A stretch of DNA of 27,095 bases from Euryarchaeota archaeon UBA346. GTDB lineage: Archaea > Thermoplasmatota > E2 > DHVEG-1. The stretch lies in the NCBI GenBank assembly GCA_002496355.1, contig DAJP01000099.1, positions 13,506 to 40,600 of the forward strand. Direction: 5' to 3'. Under the pieces are notes generated by a model. It was not told where the DNA came from. It saw nothing but the letters and a program-made list of their open reading frames with translations, and did not search any database. Made by a program: the position numbers and the translations under genes. Positions 14,122-21,350 of the stretch are shown here, piece by piece (within the stretch, counting starts at the first letter, position 1; every line of letters starts with the position of its first letter).

Positions 14122-15909
14122 TTATTGAATGATGAATGAGCGGTATTCGATAAGGTTGGCATACCGTGGGAAACGGGAAAGAATCTCTTTGAGTCGTTCA
14201 GGGAGTCGCACTAATACAGGATCTGAATGTGACAGGGAGATTTTCAGAGTAGGAACCCAGGTCTGCTGAGCCTTGGTCGTATTCGGTGGGATCTCTGGGA
14301 GGAGGAGACAGGAACAGTGAACCGCATCGACATAAAGGGAATTGTGGGCAACTGCAGAGGTAGTATTCTTGTATATCCCATCTGCGGTATTTGGATTATT
14401 GAGACAGCGGGGGTAGTTCGATGAGGAGACCGCGACGCGGATCTGATGACCCGTATTCCAGACATAAGAGGTACTCCAGAGGTCGATCTCCACTGGGTAG
14501 ATAGTGCCTGGTTCCATCAGCTCCCAATGGTCAAAGCCGTTTCGATTCCGCATCCGAAGGATCCCATCAGTGATCAACATCGAGCGCCCATCAGGGTACA
14601 CATCGGTGAGTTTGACGGTAAAATCAGTGTCAGGACATTCAGAGGAGACAAACAACCGTGCGATAATCGGACCTGTCGCTTCATAAGGGGTGTCAAGCAC
14701 GGGGCTAGTGAAGATCAGCACATCAGATCGGTTTTCCACAGACCGCTGATCAAACGGACCAGCAGGGATGTTGAGATTCCCTCCGCCGACCGTTGGAACC
14801 GGGTTTGCAGGATCATAGAAGTAGCTGAATTGTTGGTCCTGCGCTGGAAGAGTGGTTTGGAGACTGCCATCCGCCTGCAGGTACCATGCTCGTTCAACAG
14901 ATAGGACCGGCCAGTCATCAGCGTACCGCCATTCATTGCCAGACGCATTGGGGTCGGTGACATCACCCATCACATAATAGGTGACCGCCGGCCAGGTGTC
15001 ATAATCAGTGGGACCATTCATGGTGTACTCATTGATCATTTGCCAGAACAAAGCTTGAGAGAAATTATCCAGGGAGTTTTCAGGATAGGTCAGTTCCCCT
15101 TGTTTGGTGGTTCCAGCGCCCCCATGGGTCCAGGGGCCGATGATCAACTTGGATTTCCCTTGTGCCCCAGGTCCGCCCTGATGCTGATATCCGAGGAATC
15201 CATCGATGGTCCCCTGGGTGAAAATATCGTACCATCCACCAATATGGATTGCAGGTACATTGACCTGGTCCCATTTATCCTGTAAAGAGACATTCGTCCA
15301 ATAATCCATCGAATAGTTCTCATGCGCCCAGAGCTCAGGCAGGATATACGTGCTCCCCTGGCCTTTTAACCATTCTTCGATAAGGTTTTTTCGAAACTCC
15401 CCCCCAGGATATATCGCATGGGTGTACATATCAGGGGTGGCGACTTGGATGTATTGGCAGGCAAGCTGCGGTGGATTTGCTCCTGCGGTCATGTATTGGG
15501 TGATTCCAAGCGCGGACCCGCCAAAGGTCGCAACCTTCCCATTCGACCAGGGTTGCTGTGTAACCCAGGCAAGGGTATCAGGGCCATCGGTATGGTCGCT
15601 TCTAAACACGGTATCGATCCCTTCTGATGCAAATCTGCCTCGCATATCTTGGACCACGGTCGGCCAACCATTCTGAGCCCAGTTCATCCCAATAAACACC
15701 AGAGCATCCTTGTTATAGGGTGTTCTGATGAGAATCGCGCCATGCTGCTGGCTTGGTTGTTTGACATAGACATCAGTCGCAAGCTGTACTCCATCCCGCA
15801 TGGGTACCATAGAGTGCTGTGGAGTAACACAACCGGATAACGATAATACAACAAGAAGGACTCCGAGGATTCCCCCACATATCACTTTTTTATTCTTCAT
15901 ATAACTCAT
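14122..15909 (-). CDS. CocE/NonD-family lipoprotein hydrolase (S15 peptidase-like)
   Basis: A 595-aa protein with a lipoprotein signal: basic start, hydrophobic stretch and lipobox LSGC (Cys27). The alpha/beta hydrolase domain shows RDGVQLATDVYV, the oxyanion Tyr in RTPYNK (Y65), QDMRGRFASEG, and the nucleophile Ser132 in GGSALG. Asp228 lies in GGWYDIF and His262 in GPWTHG. The C-terminal part is the jelly-roll domain of X-Pro dipeptidyl-peptidase/CocE enzymes. Members cleave esters or X-Pro dipeptides; which applies here cannot be told. A TATA element at 15935-15946 on the minus strand puts transcription near the ATG at 15909. An alternative in-frame ATG lies at 15900. Confidence 0.88.
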   Translation of the reverse strand: MSYMKNKKVICGGILGVLLVVLSLSGCVTPQHSMVPMRDGVQLATDVYVKQPSQQHGAILIRTPYNKDALVFIGMNWAQNGWPTVVQDMRGRFASEGIDTVFRSDHTDGPDTLAWVTQQPWSNGKVATFGGSALGITQYMTAGANPPQLACQYIQVATPDMYTHAIYPGGEFRKNLIEEWLKGQGSTYILPELWAHENYSMDYWTNVSLQDKWDQVNVPAIHIGGWYDIFTQGTIDGFLGYQHQGGPGAQGKSKLIIGPWTHGGAGTTKQGELTYPENSLDNFSQALFWQMINEYTMNGPTDYDTWPAVTYYVMGDVTDPNASGNEWRYADDWPVLSVERAWYLQADGSLQTTLPAQDQQFSYFYDPANPVPTVGGGNLNIPAGPFDQRSVENRSDVLIFTSPVLDTPYEATGPIIARLFVSSECPDTDFTVKLTDVYPDGRSMLITDGILRMRNRNGFDHWELMEPGTIYPVEIDLWSTSYVWNTGHQIRVAVSSSNYPRCLNNPNTADGIYKNTTSAVAHNSLYVDAVHCSCLLLPEIPPNTTKAQQTWVPTLKISLSHSDPVLVRLPERLKEILSRFPRYANLIEYRSFIIQ

Positions 15910-15934
15910 CCCGCAACCATCATTATATCAGGGA

Positions 15935-15946
15935 TATTATATATAT
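15935..15946 (-). promoter_or_regulatory. TATA box of the CocE-type hydrolase gene
   Basis: A TATATATAAT-type element on the minus strand is centred about 31 nt upstream of the start at 15909, predicting a leaderless or near-leaderless message. Confidence 0.55.
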
Positions 15947-16004
15947 CGTTTCCTCTGTTGACTCCAATTCTCTATTTTCCATTTTGACATTTTCACAGGT
16001 CAAC

Positions 16005-16013
16005 TATATATAT
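16005..16013 (+). promoter_or_regulatory. TATA box in the 15910-16347 gap
   Basis: TATATATAT lies about 25 nt upstream of the ATG at 16034. This 438-bp stretch between the divergent hydrolase and RPA-like genes holds two promoters and one possible small ORF but no other recognisable gene. Confidence 0.5.
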
Positions 16014-16075
16014 CAAAAAGGACAGAACCCACCATGCGTTCCACTCTGAGAAGAGCTGGAAGAGAGGTGAAGAAA

Positions 16076-16222
16076 ATGAAACAATATACCTATAAACACT
16101 ATGGAGGGAATGGGGAATACAAACATGGGTATCGGAAGACTGGGAAGAAAAAGACCGAACCCTATTACAAACAAACCACACTTCCGTGGAAAAACTCTCA
16201 GAAATCGATCCGTTCCACTTAA
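16076..16222 (+). CDS. Possible small basic protein (48 aa) upstream of the RPA-like gene
   Basis: A short ORF starting MKQYTYKHYGGNGEYKHGY and rich in Lys, Tyr, Gln and Thr. Support comes from GAGAGGTGA at 16058-16066 with good spacing to the ATG, and a TATA box at 16005-16013. That box would place transcription at about 16034, where an in-frame ATG offers an alternative leaderless 62-aa form. No family is recognised. It resembles in composition the 51-aa ORF at 17197 on the other side of the RPA-like gene. It could also be a non-coding leader; confidence is low. Confidence 0.35.
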   Translation: MKQYTYKHYGGNGEYKHGYRKTGKKKTEPYYKQTTLPWKNSQKSIRST

Positions 16223-16347
16223 CATTCGAGGATTCCTTTTATCATATCGCTGCGGTCGTGCAATCCCAACTACCACACCTTCCCCTTATTTTTTTTTATC
16301 CACAGCAGACTATAAGAAAGAAGACGGCATACCGTGGTACGCTGCGG

Positions 16348-17124
16348 ATGCATAAGACAAAAACAGAGCTTCTTGAACTCATTGCTGACATCAAGCCAAA
16401 AAAAGAATTTGAAAAAGAGATAAACAAACAGTATAAATTCTTTGATGAACTGATTGACAAGGACACTATCACATTTTTACTGGTGGATCAGCTGGGGAGA
16501 AACACACAAAGCGTCACTAAAATCGCTGATCTTACCGCGAACGGGGATTATACTGTTGTGGGGAAAATCCAAAACATCTCTGACTCAAAGTCGTTTAAAA
16601 GGAAAAATGGCTCCCCGGGAAAGGTCGTCAATCTAGAGATTACGGATGACTCAGGATCCTGCCGCCTCGTCCTATGGAACGGGGATATCGATAAAATAAA
16701 AAACAAGGAGATCCAGCCAGGGACCGGGATTAAGATTATCAACGGATATACCAAGACAGGGTATACCGGTGGTATGGAGATTCACCTTGGTCGTTGGGGG
16801 CTTCTTGAGGTGGAACCCACTGATGTTTCACCACCATCGCAACCATCGACGAGCCATTCTGAGGAAATCACAGGTGTCCTGCTGCTGAAAGAACCCACCA
16901 AAGCATTCTTCAGGGATGATGGTGAGTTTGGTTTTGTTACGACGATCACGATGAAAGAACAGAACATAAAAAAACAACTGATTCTCTGGGATCGGAACGT
17001 GAAGGATATCCAAACCTACCACATCGGGGATACCATCACAGTGAAGAATATCACACAAAAATGGTGCAACGGGAAAACAGAGTTCCATGTCACACAGAAT
17101 GATTCCGTTGAGAGACGAAAATAA
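16348..17124 (+). CDS. RPA-like single-stranded DNA-binding protein (OB folds)
   Basis: A 258-aa protein taken from the ATG at 16348, because the sequence further upstream in frame (to a GTG at 16186) looks non-coding. The N-terminal helical region (LLELIADIKPKKEFEKEI) precedes one clear OB fold (about residues 68-160). It reads YTVVGKIQNISDSKSFKR, VVNLEITDDSGSCRLVLWNG and GIKIINGYTKTGY, typical of archaeal RPA. A Ser/Pro linker (about 163-175) leads to a second OB-like domain (TGVLLLKEPTKAFFRDDGEF, then ILWDRNVKDI). It probably binds ssDNA in replication or repair. There is no zinc finger, unlike some euryarchaeal RPA. Confidence 0.78.
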   Translation: MHKTKTELLELIADIKPKKEFEKEINKQYKFFDELIDKDTITFLLVDQLGRNTQSVTKIADLTANGDYTVVGKIQNISDSKSFKRKNGSPGKVVNLEITDDSGSCRLVLWNGDIDKIKNKEIQPGTGIKIINGYTKTGYTGGMEIHLGRWGLLEVEPTDVSPPSQPSTSHSEEITGVLLLKEPTKAFFRDDGEFGFVTTITMKEQNIKKQLILWDRNVKDIQTYHIGDTITVKNITQKWCNGKTEFHVTQNDSVERRK

Positions 17125-17152
17125 ACCCGCTTTTCTTGGGTCGTTACTCTAA

Positions 17153-17158
17153 TATAAA
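17153..17158 (+). promoter_or_regulatory. TATA box of the 51-aa ORF
   Basis: TATAAA lies 29 nt downstream of the RPA-like gene's stop and would start transcription near 17181, at the AGGAGG in front of the ATG at 17197. Confidence 0.45.
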
Positions 17159-17196
17159 CCTTTATTGTTATCAGACATCAAGGAGGATGGTATATC

Positions 17197-17352
17197 ATGC
17201 GGCCACATTATCAACAGCCTCGTGACAAACAATATTTTCATACAAAACCAAAAATCGATAAAAGAGACATGGCTGCGCTAAAGAAAAAAACATTGCTAAT
17301 CCAGCGGAAAAAAAATCGTATTTGCTCTGAGGAGCGTTTCATCAGAGGTTAA
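17197..17352 (+). CDS. Small basic hypothetical protein (51 aa)
   Basis: A 51-aa ORF beginning MRPHYQQPRDKQYFHTK and ending SEERFIRG, strongly basic (Lys/Arg/Gln rich), with no membrane segment or known motif. The evidence for translation is a strong AGGAGG at 17181-17186 with 10-nt spacing, a TATA box upstream, and a stop that interleaves with the convergent 108-aa gene in TTAA (17349-17352). That is the same compact tail-to-tail arrangement as at 9652-9655. It may be a nucleic-acid-binding or ribosome-associated small protein, but that is only suggested by its charge and by the RPA-like neighbour. Confidence 0.55.
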   Translation: MRPHYQQPRDKQYFHTKPKIDKRDMAALKKKTLLIQRKKNRICSEERFIRG

Positions 17353-17675
17353 CATCCGCCTTGGATATACTTCTTTTGTTGGTCAAACGCGAGCTGTGCT
17401 TTTTGCAGTTCACGTCCGAGGTACAGGTAATGTTCAGGGCGTAGCGGTGGAGCATGGGAAGCAATAGTATCTGAGAGGGCATCAGCTTTGGTCCCGGTAA
17501 ATACCTTCTGGAGAATCCCTGAGACAATCCGTTTATCCTTATAGACATTTGAGTAGTATTCTACGCGGATGGTTTTGCTATCGACATCGATGACGAAAAA
17601 ACCCTGGGAGTCAAGGATGACGTCTTTCTCTGCTGTTTTTTTTGCTTTGATCAAAGGTATTTCTCTATCTTTCAT
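17349..17675 (-). CDS. DUF4346-like small protein, last gene of the methionine operon
   Basis: A 108-aa protein resembling the domain (DUF4346-type) found with MtrA-like or pterin-binding proteins in archaea; this is from memory of its end, EHYLYLGRELQKAQLAFDQQ then KKYIQGGC, and is tentative. Earlier strands (GFFVIDVDSKTIRVEYYSN) look like a small beta domain. The C-terminal Cys is the last residue. The start at 17675 lies within the metE-like gene (11-nt overlap), with GGAGAG positioned upstream, so it is translated with that gene. A role in presenting or stabilising the corrinoid on the MtrA-like protein is an inference from context. Confidence 0.6.
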   Translation of the reverse strand: MKDREIPLIKAKKTAEKDVILDSQGFFVIDVDSKTIRVEYYSNVYKDKRIVSGILQKVFTGTKADALSDTIASHAPPLRPEHYLYLGRELQKAQLAFDQQKKYIQGGC

Positions 17676-18564
17676 TGAGGATCTCTCCTGCTAACGCAAG
17701 GTTTTTTAATTTTTGGAACGCGATATCACGTGGGAGGAGCCGCTGTCCACAATCAGGTGCGATGTGAACAACGTTCTCATCAAAGATGGTGATTGCTTTT
17801 TTGACATGAGCAACGATTTCTTCAACGGATTCAACCCTGGTATCATCAGACTGGACAGCGCCAATGCACATCTGTTTCTTGCAGGGGTATTCGACAAACA
17901 CATCGAACAGATGTGGTGATGCTTTAAACTCGTGAGAAAGGATATCAACCGGCATATCAACGAGTCGAGGAATAATGGAAGACACATCACCGCAGACGTG
18001 CAAGCGTGTAGGACGAGACAAGCCTTTTGTTATTGTTTGTAGAAGCTCAAAGGCATACTCCGGGAGCTCATTGGAAAAAACTGGTTCATCAATGCTGATG
18101 AAATCAACATGTTTTACGAGAAGTTCTGCTTCCTTATGAAGGACTTGTGCAAAATCAAAGGCAAGTGTTCTTTCATCATGATAGAAGGAATCGACAGAGG
18201 ATTTCGCAAGAGTAAAAGGGCCGGTGAGTACTCCAATGAGCCCTGCATGTCGAGGCAGGAGTCGTTTCGCGGTGATCTGATCAGCTACGGTGATAGGGTC
18301 TTTATATCTCACCGGTCCGATGATCTCGGTTCGTTCCCTGATCCGGCATCCTTTCATTTTTCTGGTGAATAACTGGATGAAGGGATCCCGGGTTTGTCCA
18401 TCAGAGACATAGGTGATGCCTGCGGTGGTCATATCATGGACTGCTTGTTCTATGTAGGGTGTCCAGGAGGATGGTTGTTCAGTAAAATAATCGTTCATGA
18501 GCTCCTGGGTGTTGATGGCGACTGGATAGGACCCGATGACGCTGGTCTGTATCTTCTGCTTCAT
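17665..18564 (-). CDS. Core MetE-like methionine synthase (corrinoid-dependent type)
   Basis: A 299-aa protein equal to the C-terminal catalytic half of cobalamin-independent methionine synthase, lacking the N-terminal domain that binds methyl-tetrahydrofolate polyglutamate. Zinc ligands are all visible: LHVCGD (H189, C191), SHEF (E212) and APDCG (C272). The start VIGSYP and the central ISIDEPVFS are typical of the family. Short archaeal MetE proteins of this kind are folate-independent and take the methyl from a corrinoid protein (MesA-type in methanogens). It overlaps the MtrH-like gene by ATGA (18561-18564) and the following gene by 11 nt, so all are one operon. I infer methylation of homocysteine by the MtrA-like protein next door. 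Confidence 0.85.
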   Translation of the reverse strand: MKQKIQTSVIGSYPVAINTQELMNDYFTEQPSSWTPYIEQAVHDMTTAGITYVSDGQTRDPFIQLFTRKMKGCRIRERTEIIGPVRYKDPITVADQITAKRLLPRHAGLIGVLTGPFTLAKSSVDSFYHDERTLAFDFAQVLHKEAELLVKHVDFISIDEPVFSNELPEYAFELLQTITKGLSRPTRLHVCGDVSSIIPRLVDMPVDILSHEFKASPHLFDVFVEYPCKKQMCIGAVQSDDTRVESVEEIVAHVKKAITIFDENVVHIAPDCGQRLLPRDIAFQKLKNLALAGEILNER

Positions 18565-19463
18565 TTCAGCAGTTTCCTCCGAGGATGTGATGCGACAGGG
18601 CTGATTCCAAAATAATTCTCAGTGTACTCAGAGATGAGGATGTCCTGCCACGCGATGAGCGGAACAATCAACTCAGTGTTTTCTATTGGGCCAAAGAGTG
18701 CATAATCCCCTCCGAAGAGAGGGATGGTAGTATTCGAGCTGACGTCGACTGTTTTTTTTGCAAAGGGGAAATCGTTTAACCATCGTGATTTCTCAACAAC
18801 GTTATGGATCGCACATCCCGTTGGTAGACCATATTCTTCCTTGATCACGGGAATAGCAGCAATCGCAGCCCCACTGTTCTCACCCGGGGCAAGTGCAGCG
18901 GTATCGATCAAGAGTTTGGTAATACCAATGGTCTGGGCGGTTTTTAATAAACCATTTTCTATGAGATGTGCCCCGTTCTCCAACACCTCGATTTTCCCAT
19001 CAGGGGATTTATCTTTCGGGTTGAACGCGACAAGAATCGCTGCTTCTGGTGTATATTTCTGTAATGTTTCGTATTCTTCGGTTGTCATCCCGATGTGCAG
19101 AGAATTATAAATGGTCCTGGGCAGCAGTTTTCTACTCGAAAGTTCTTCCAGGGTTTGTATCTTCAGCGATGGTTCGATGATGTCAAGGGAGAATGGTTGT
19201 TTCTTAGGGATTATCTTTTCTATGAATGAGAGGATCGGTTCGATATACTCGACTTTTCTGATGAAGAAATCAGGGACGACGGGGACCCCTGTCTGTTTGC
19301 TGCGCTCATAAAAAATCTGTATGTGTCGTTTCGCATCCTCAAAATCAGGTTCGCCTTTGAAGAACAATCCACCGAACAAGACCGTCGGGTACATTCCTGG
19401 TTGTCCTCCGATGCAGACTCCGGAGATGTCGAATACCTTCTGCTCTTTTGTAAACGAAAACAT
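18561..19463 (-). CDS. MtrH-like tetrahydropterin methyltransferase
   Basis: A 300-aa protein with the MtrH family start FTKEQKVFDISGVCIGGQPG then PTVLFGGLFF. Along its length it has VEYIEPILSFIEK, the TIM-barrel strands AILVAFNP and KLLIDTAALAPGENSGAAI, then GLPTGCAIHN. MtrH moves the methyl from methyl-H4MPT to the corrinoid of MtrA, and relatives use methyl-tetrahydrofolate. Here it is separated from all membrane Mtr subunits. It starts at the base directly after the MtrA-like stop (TAA then ATG), with AGAGGTGAG spanning the junction, and ends overlapping the MetE-like gene. That coupling supports one dedicated pathway. Confidence 0.88.
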   Translation of the reverse strand: MFSFTKEQKVFDISGVCIGGQPGMYPTVLFGGLFFKGEPDFEDAKRHIQIFYERSKQTGVPVVPDFFIRKVEYIEPILSFIEKIIPKKQPFSLDIIEPSLKIQTLEELSSRKLLPRTIYNSLHIGMTTEEYETLQKYTPEAAILVAFNPKDKSPDGKIEVLENGAHLIENGLLKTAQTIGITKLLIDTAALAPGENSGAAIAAIPVIKEEYGLPTGCAIHNVVEKSRWLNDFPFAKKTVDVSSNTTIPLFGGDYALFGPIENTELIVPLIAWQDILISEYTENYFGISPVASHPRRKLLK

Positions 19464-20033
19464 TTACTCACCTCTTTTTTTTACTTTCCCTAAATAATCG
19501 ATAAGAATCCTTGAATGTAACGCTCGATTGTCCGTGAGGGTGACAGTGGTCTGTGGTTTTATTCGTATTGCGATGAATGGTTCTCCGAAAGACGGTGGTG
19601 CCTTATGGATGTATTCAGCGATGATTCCGTCGATTTTTTCTTTTTGTGTTTCCCCCATTAAATCGACTATGGTAAGCTGTGCTTGAAATCTCTTGATTGC
19701 TTCTATGTTGAGGTTTTCGATATAGGGGATTGCTCCAGGTGCATTGATAATTCGATGGTTGTGGTCTATCCCGTTTTTATGTAAGGCTACTAAGGATGAA
19801 CCTGAGCGATGCCCCCTGATGTCATCGCCACAGAGGATAAGGAAACGGATCCAGGGGTTTGAGATGGTGTTTGCGATGATTTTTTCGATGCCGATGTTCT
19901 CTGTTTTCAATGGTCCGTAGATTGCCACACTCTCAGGAGGGGTGTACTGGATATTGAGAAGCACGACAGCAATGCATCCTTGTGGTGCACAGATGGTGAA
20001 TTCACCGCCCCAGGGGTAGAAACCTTCGGTCAT
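19464..20033 (-). CDS. MtrA-like soluble corrinoid protein
   Basis: A 189-aa protein matching the cytoplasmic corrinoid domain of tetrahydromethanopterin S-methyltransferase subunit A. The opening YPWGGEFTICAPQGCIAVV, the block YGPLKTENIGIEKIIANTIS and RFLILCGDDIRGHRSGSSL are close to MtrA. His75 in the last block corresponds to the cobalt-coordinating His (His84 in Methanothermobacter MtrA). The expected end GAIPYIENLNIEAIKRFQ follows. The C-terminal membrane helix of MtrA is missing; the protein ends in a basic GKVKKRGE tail. So it is soluble, and not part of a sodium-pumping Mtr complex. TGAGGC precedes the ATG; a TTAAAAT at about 20073-20080 may be its promoter, though co-transcription with the upstream methyltransferase is possible. 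Confidence 0.88.
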   Translation of the reverse strand: MTEGFYPWGGEFTICAPQGCIAVVLLNIQYTPPESVAIYGPLKTENIGIEKIIANTISNPWIRFLILCGDDIRGHRSGSSLVALHKNGIDHNHRIINAPGAIPYIENLNIEAIKRFQAQLTIVDLMGETQKEKIDGIIAEYIHKAPPSFGEPFIAIRIKPQTTVTLTDNRALHSRILIDYLGKVKKRGE

Positions 20034-20077
20034 GAAGAGCTTGCCTCAGTTCGATAACGTAACCCTGTTTGTTGATT

Positions 20078-20737
20078 TTAAGCTGTCGGAGTGATTCGAT
20101 AGACGTCCAAGTCCTCTCCGTCGTATCGGTGAGAGGCGATGATGGTTGCTGAGAATCGCTCGTTTTTCATATATTTTTCGAGCAGGGAGCGGTTCGACAA
20201 GGAGCTAAAGATAAAATAGGCAGCACCTTCGGGTCGAAGATACATACGGAGACCATGCAGGAATCTCTTGGTCAGTCGTAGACCAGTTGGTCCCCCGTCT
20301 GTTGCGATGTTGAACCATCCATCGGTTCTTTCGTTTTTTTTCGTAGGGAGATATGGTGGATTGAAAAAAATCAGGTCGAACCGTTCATGGTTTTTCACTA
20401 CAGAAAAGAGGTCCCCTTGTCGTATTTCTATTTTTCCTTTGAGGACAGTCCGATTTCGTTCGATATTCTGTCTGGTGAGTTGCACCGCAAAGGGGTTGAT
20501 ATCTGTACAAAGGACGTCCGCTCCATGATATGCATATGCTAATGCGAGAAGACCACACCCCGTGCCTATCTCGAGTATCGAGTCCTCTGGATGAACCATG
20601 ATGGACTCAAGCAACAGGAAAGAATCCTCTGCAGGCTCGTAGACCTCAGGGTGCAGGGCAATGGCTAAATCATGGTAATGGAACATCTGAGGATATTCGG
20701 ATGGTGTTTTTTTCAAGGAGTTCATAGGATATATCAT
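20078..20737 (-). CDS. HemK2/Mtq2-type protein-glutamine N5-methyltransferase
   Basis: A 219-aa SAM-dependent methyltransferase. The motifs are YEPAEDSFLLLESI (helix before motif I), ILEIGTGCGLLALAYA (motif I), CTDINPFAVQLTRQN and the catalytic FFNPPYLPT (NPPY, for N5 of Gln). Archaeal and eukaryotic members methylate the GGQ glutamine of release factor aRF1/eRF1; size and lack of an N-terminal helical domain fit Mtq2 rather than bacterial PrmC. Start is uncertain: ATG at 20737 (near a TATA around 20757) or in-frame ATG at 20725. It lies 44 nt upstream of the mtrA-like gene on the same strand; since it uses SAM, co-expression with a methionine pathway is possible. Confidence 0.82.
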   Translation of the reverse strand: MIYPMNSLKKTPSEYPQMFHYHDLAIALHPEVYEPAEDSFLLLESIMVHPEDSILEIGTGCGLLALAYAYHGADVLCTDINPFAVQLTRQNIERNRTVLKGKIEIRQGDLFSVVKNHERFDLIFFNPPYLPTKKNERTDGWFNIATDGGPTGLRLTKRFLHGLRMYLRPEGAAYFIFSSLSNRSLLEKYMKNERFSATIIASHRYDGEDLDVYRITPTA

Positions 20738-20787
20738 GAACAGAAAGGATGGGTATTAATATACTCATGGACGGAAATAAAAATCTG

Positions 20788-20797
20788 AAAAAAAAAA
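20788..20797 (-). terminator. T10 terminator after the HExxH membrane gene
   Basis: Ten consecutive A on the plus strand are ten T on the minus strand, 10 nt past the stop of the gene at 20807-21181. This is a convincing archaeal oligo-T terminator that separates that gene from the methyltransferase gene downstream. Confidence 0.6.
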
Positions 20798-20806
20798 GTA
20801 ATGATC

Positions 20807-21181
20807 TTAGTTTTTTAGAGAAAACTGATGTGTGGTCCTTTTCAAACCCATTGCGTGCAATTGACGTACGGTGAAAGGTTTGAATGGAACGAGAAGAAAG
20901 AATAGCAATGTCGTTATGATAAAAAGAGATCCTACGATGGTTGCAGTTCCTTCGTGAAAAAAAGCACCATATCGAGATTCTTGTATGGTGGTCACATATC
21001 CGAGGTTGCCGTTCCGAAAGGATTCAGAATCAAGTATATGAAACGATGTCACCGGTATCCCTTCCATGGTGTAGAGAAGGGAGTGTGTTGCTTCATGGAT
21101 GAACACGGCAACTGGGAAGAATATCGCGATTATCATGATGCATACGATGATGAGTTTGAAGCAACCCTTGAGGGACTTCAT
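20807..21181 (-). CDS. Small membrane protein with an HExxH motif (putative metallopeptidase)
   Basis: A 124-aa protein with two strongly hydrophobic segments (about residues 8-28 and 83-99). The first runs into HEATH (about residues 29-33), a zinc-type HExxH motif at the end of the helix as in M50-like or DUF3267-like peptidases. No second motif with a third zinc ligand is visible, and the C-terminus after the second helix is short and polar (RQLHAMGLKRTTHQFSLKN). It may be a truncated or miniature family member. Start is ATG 21181 with a weak AGGG nearby; a TATA at about 21217-21226 lies upstream. The opposite-strand reading here looks non-coding. Function unknown. Confidence 0.6.
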   Translation of the reverse strand: MKSLKGCFKLIIVCIMIIAIFFPVAVFIHEATHSLLYTMEGIPVTSFHILDSESFRNGNLGYVTTIQESRYGAFFHEGTATIVGSLFIITTLLFFLLVPFKPFTVRQLHAMGLKRTTHQFSLKN

Positions 21182-21315
21182 ATCCCTTTGGTTCTTTTCA
21201 TGATTAATATATTTTTCTTAATATAAATGAATACATTTGTGTACCAATGAAGAGGATGGTGTGTCCTATCACTAGACATCAAACAGTTGAAGAGAACATA
21301 TTCCAACCAAACGGT

Positions 21316-21321
21316 TTTATA
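21316..21321 (+). promoter_or_regulatory. TATA box of the histidine kinase gene
   Basis: TTTATA lies about 33 nt before the ATG at 21351, predicting transcription from near 21345 and a nearly leaderless start. The gap 21182-21315 has no ORF that looks coding. Confidence 0.45.
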
Positions 21322-21350
21322 CCAAAAAATGTTTACTTTTTCATACTCAA

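Noticed and set aside
16186..16347. Upstream GTG extension of the RPA-like gene
   Set aside because: No Shine-Dalgarno sequence, and the extra residues show no conserved pattern; the ATG at 16348 fits the domain start.
17125..17150. Possible hairpin ACCCGC...TTGGGT after the RPA-like gene
   Set aside because: The stem is only four base pairs and there is no T tract after it, so I did not call a terminator.
20954..21226. Plus-strand 90-aa frame opposite the HExxH membrane gene
   Set aside because: The minus-strand gene has two membrane segments, HEATH, a promoter and a T10 terminator; the plus frame has none of these.
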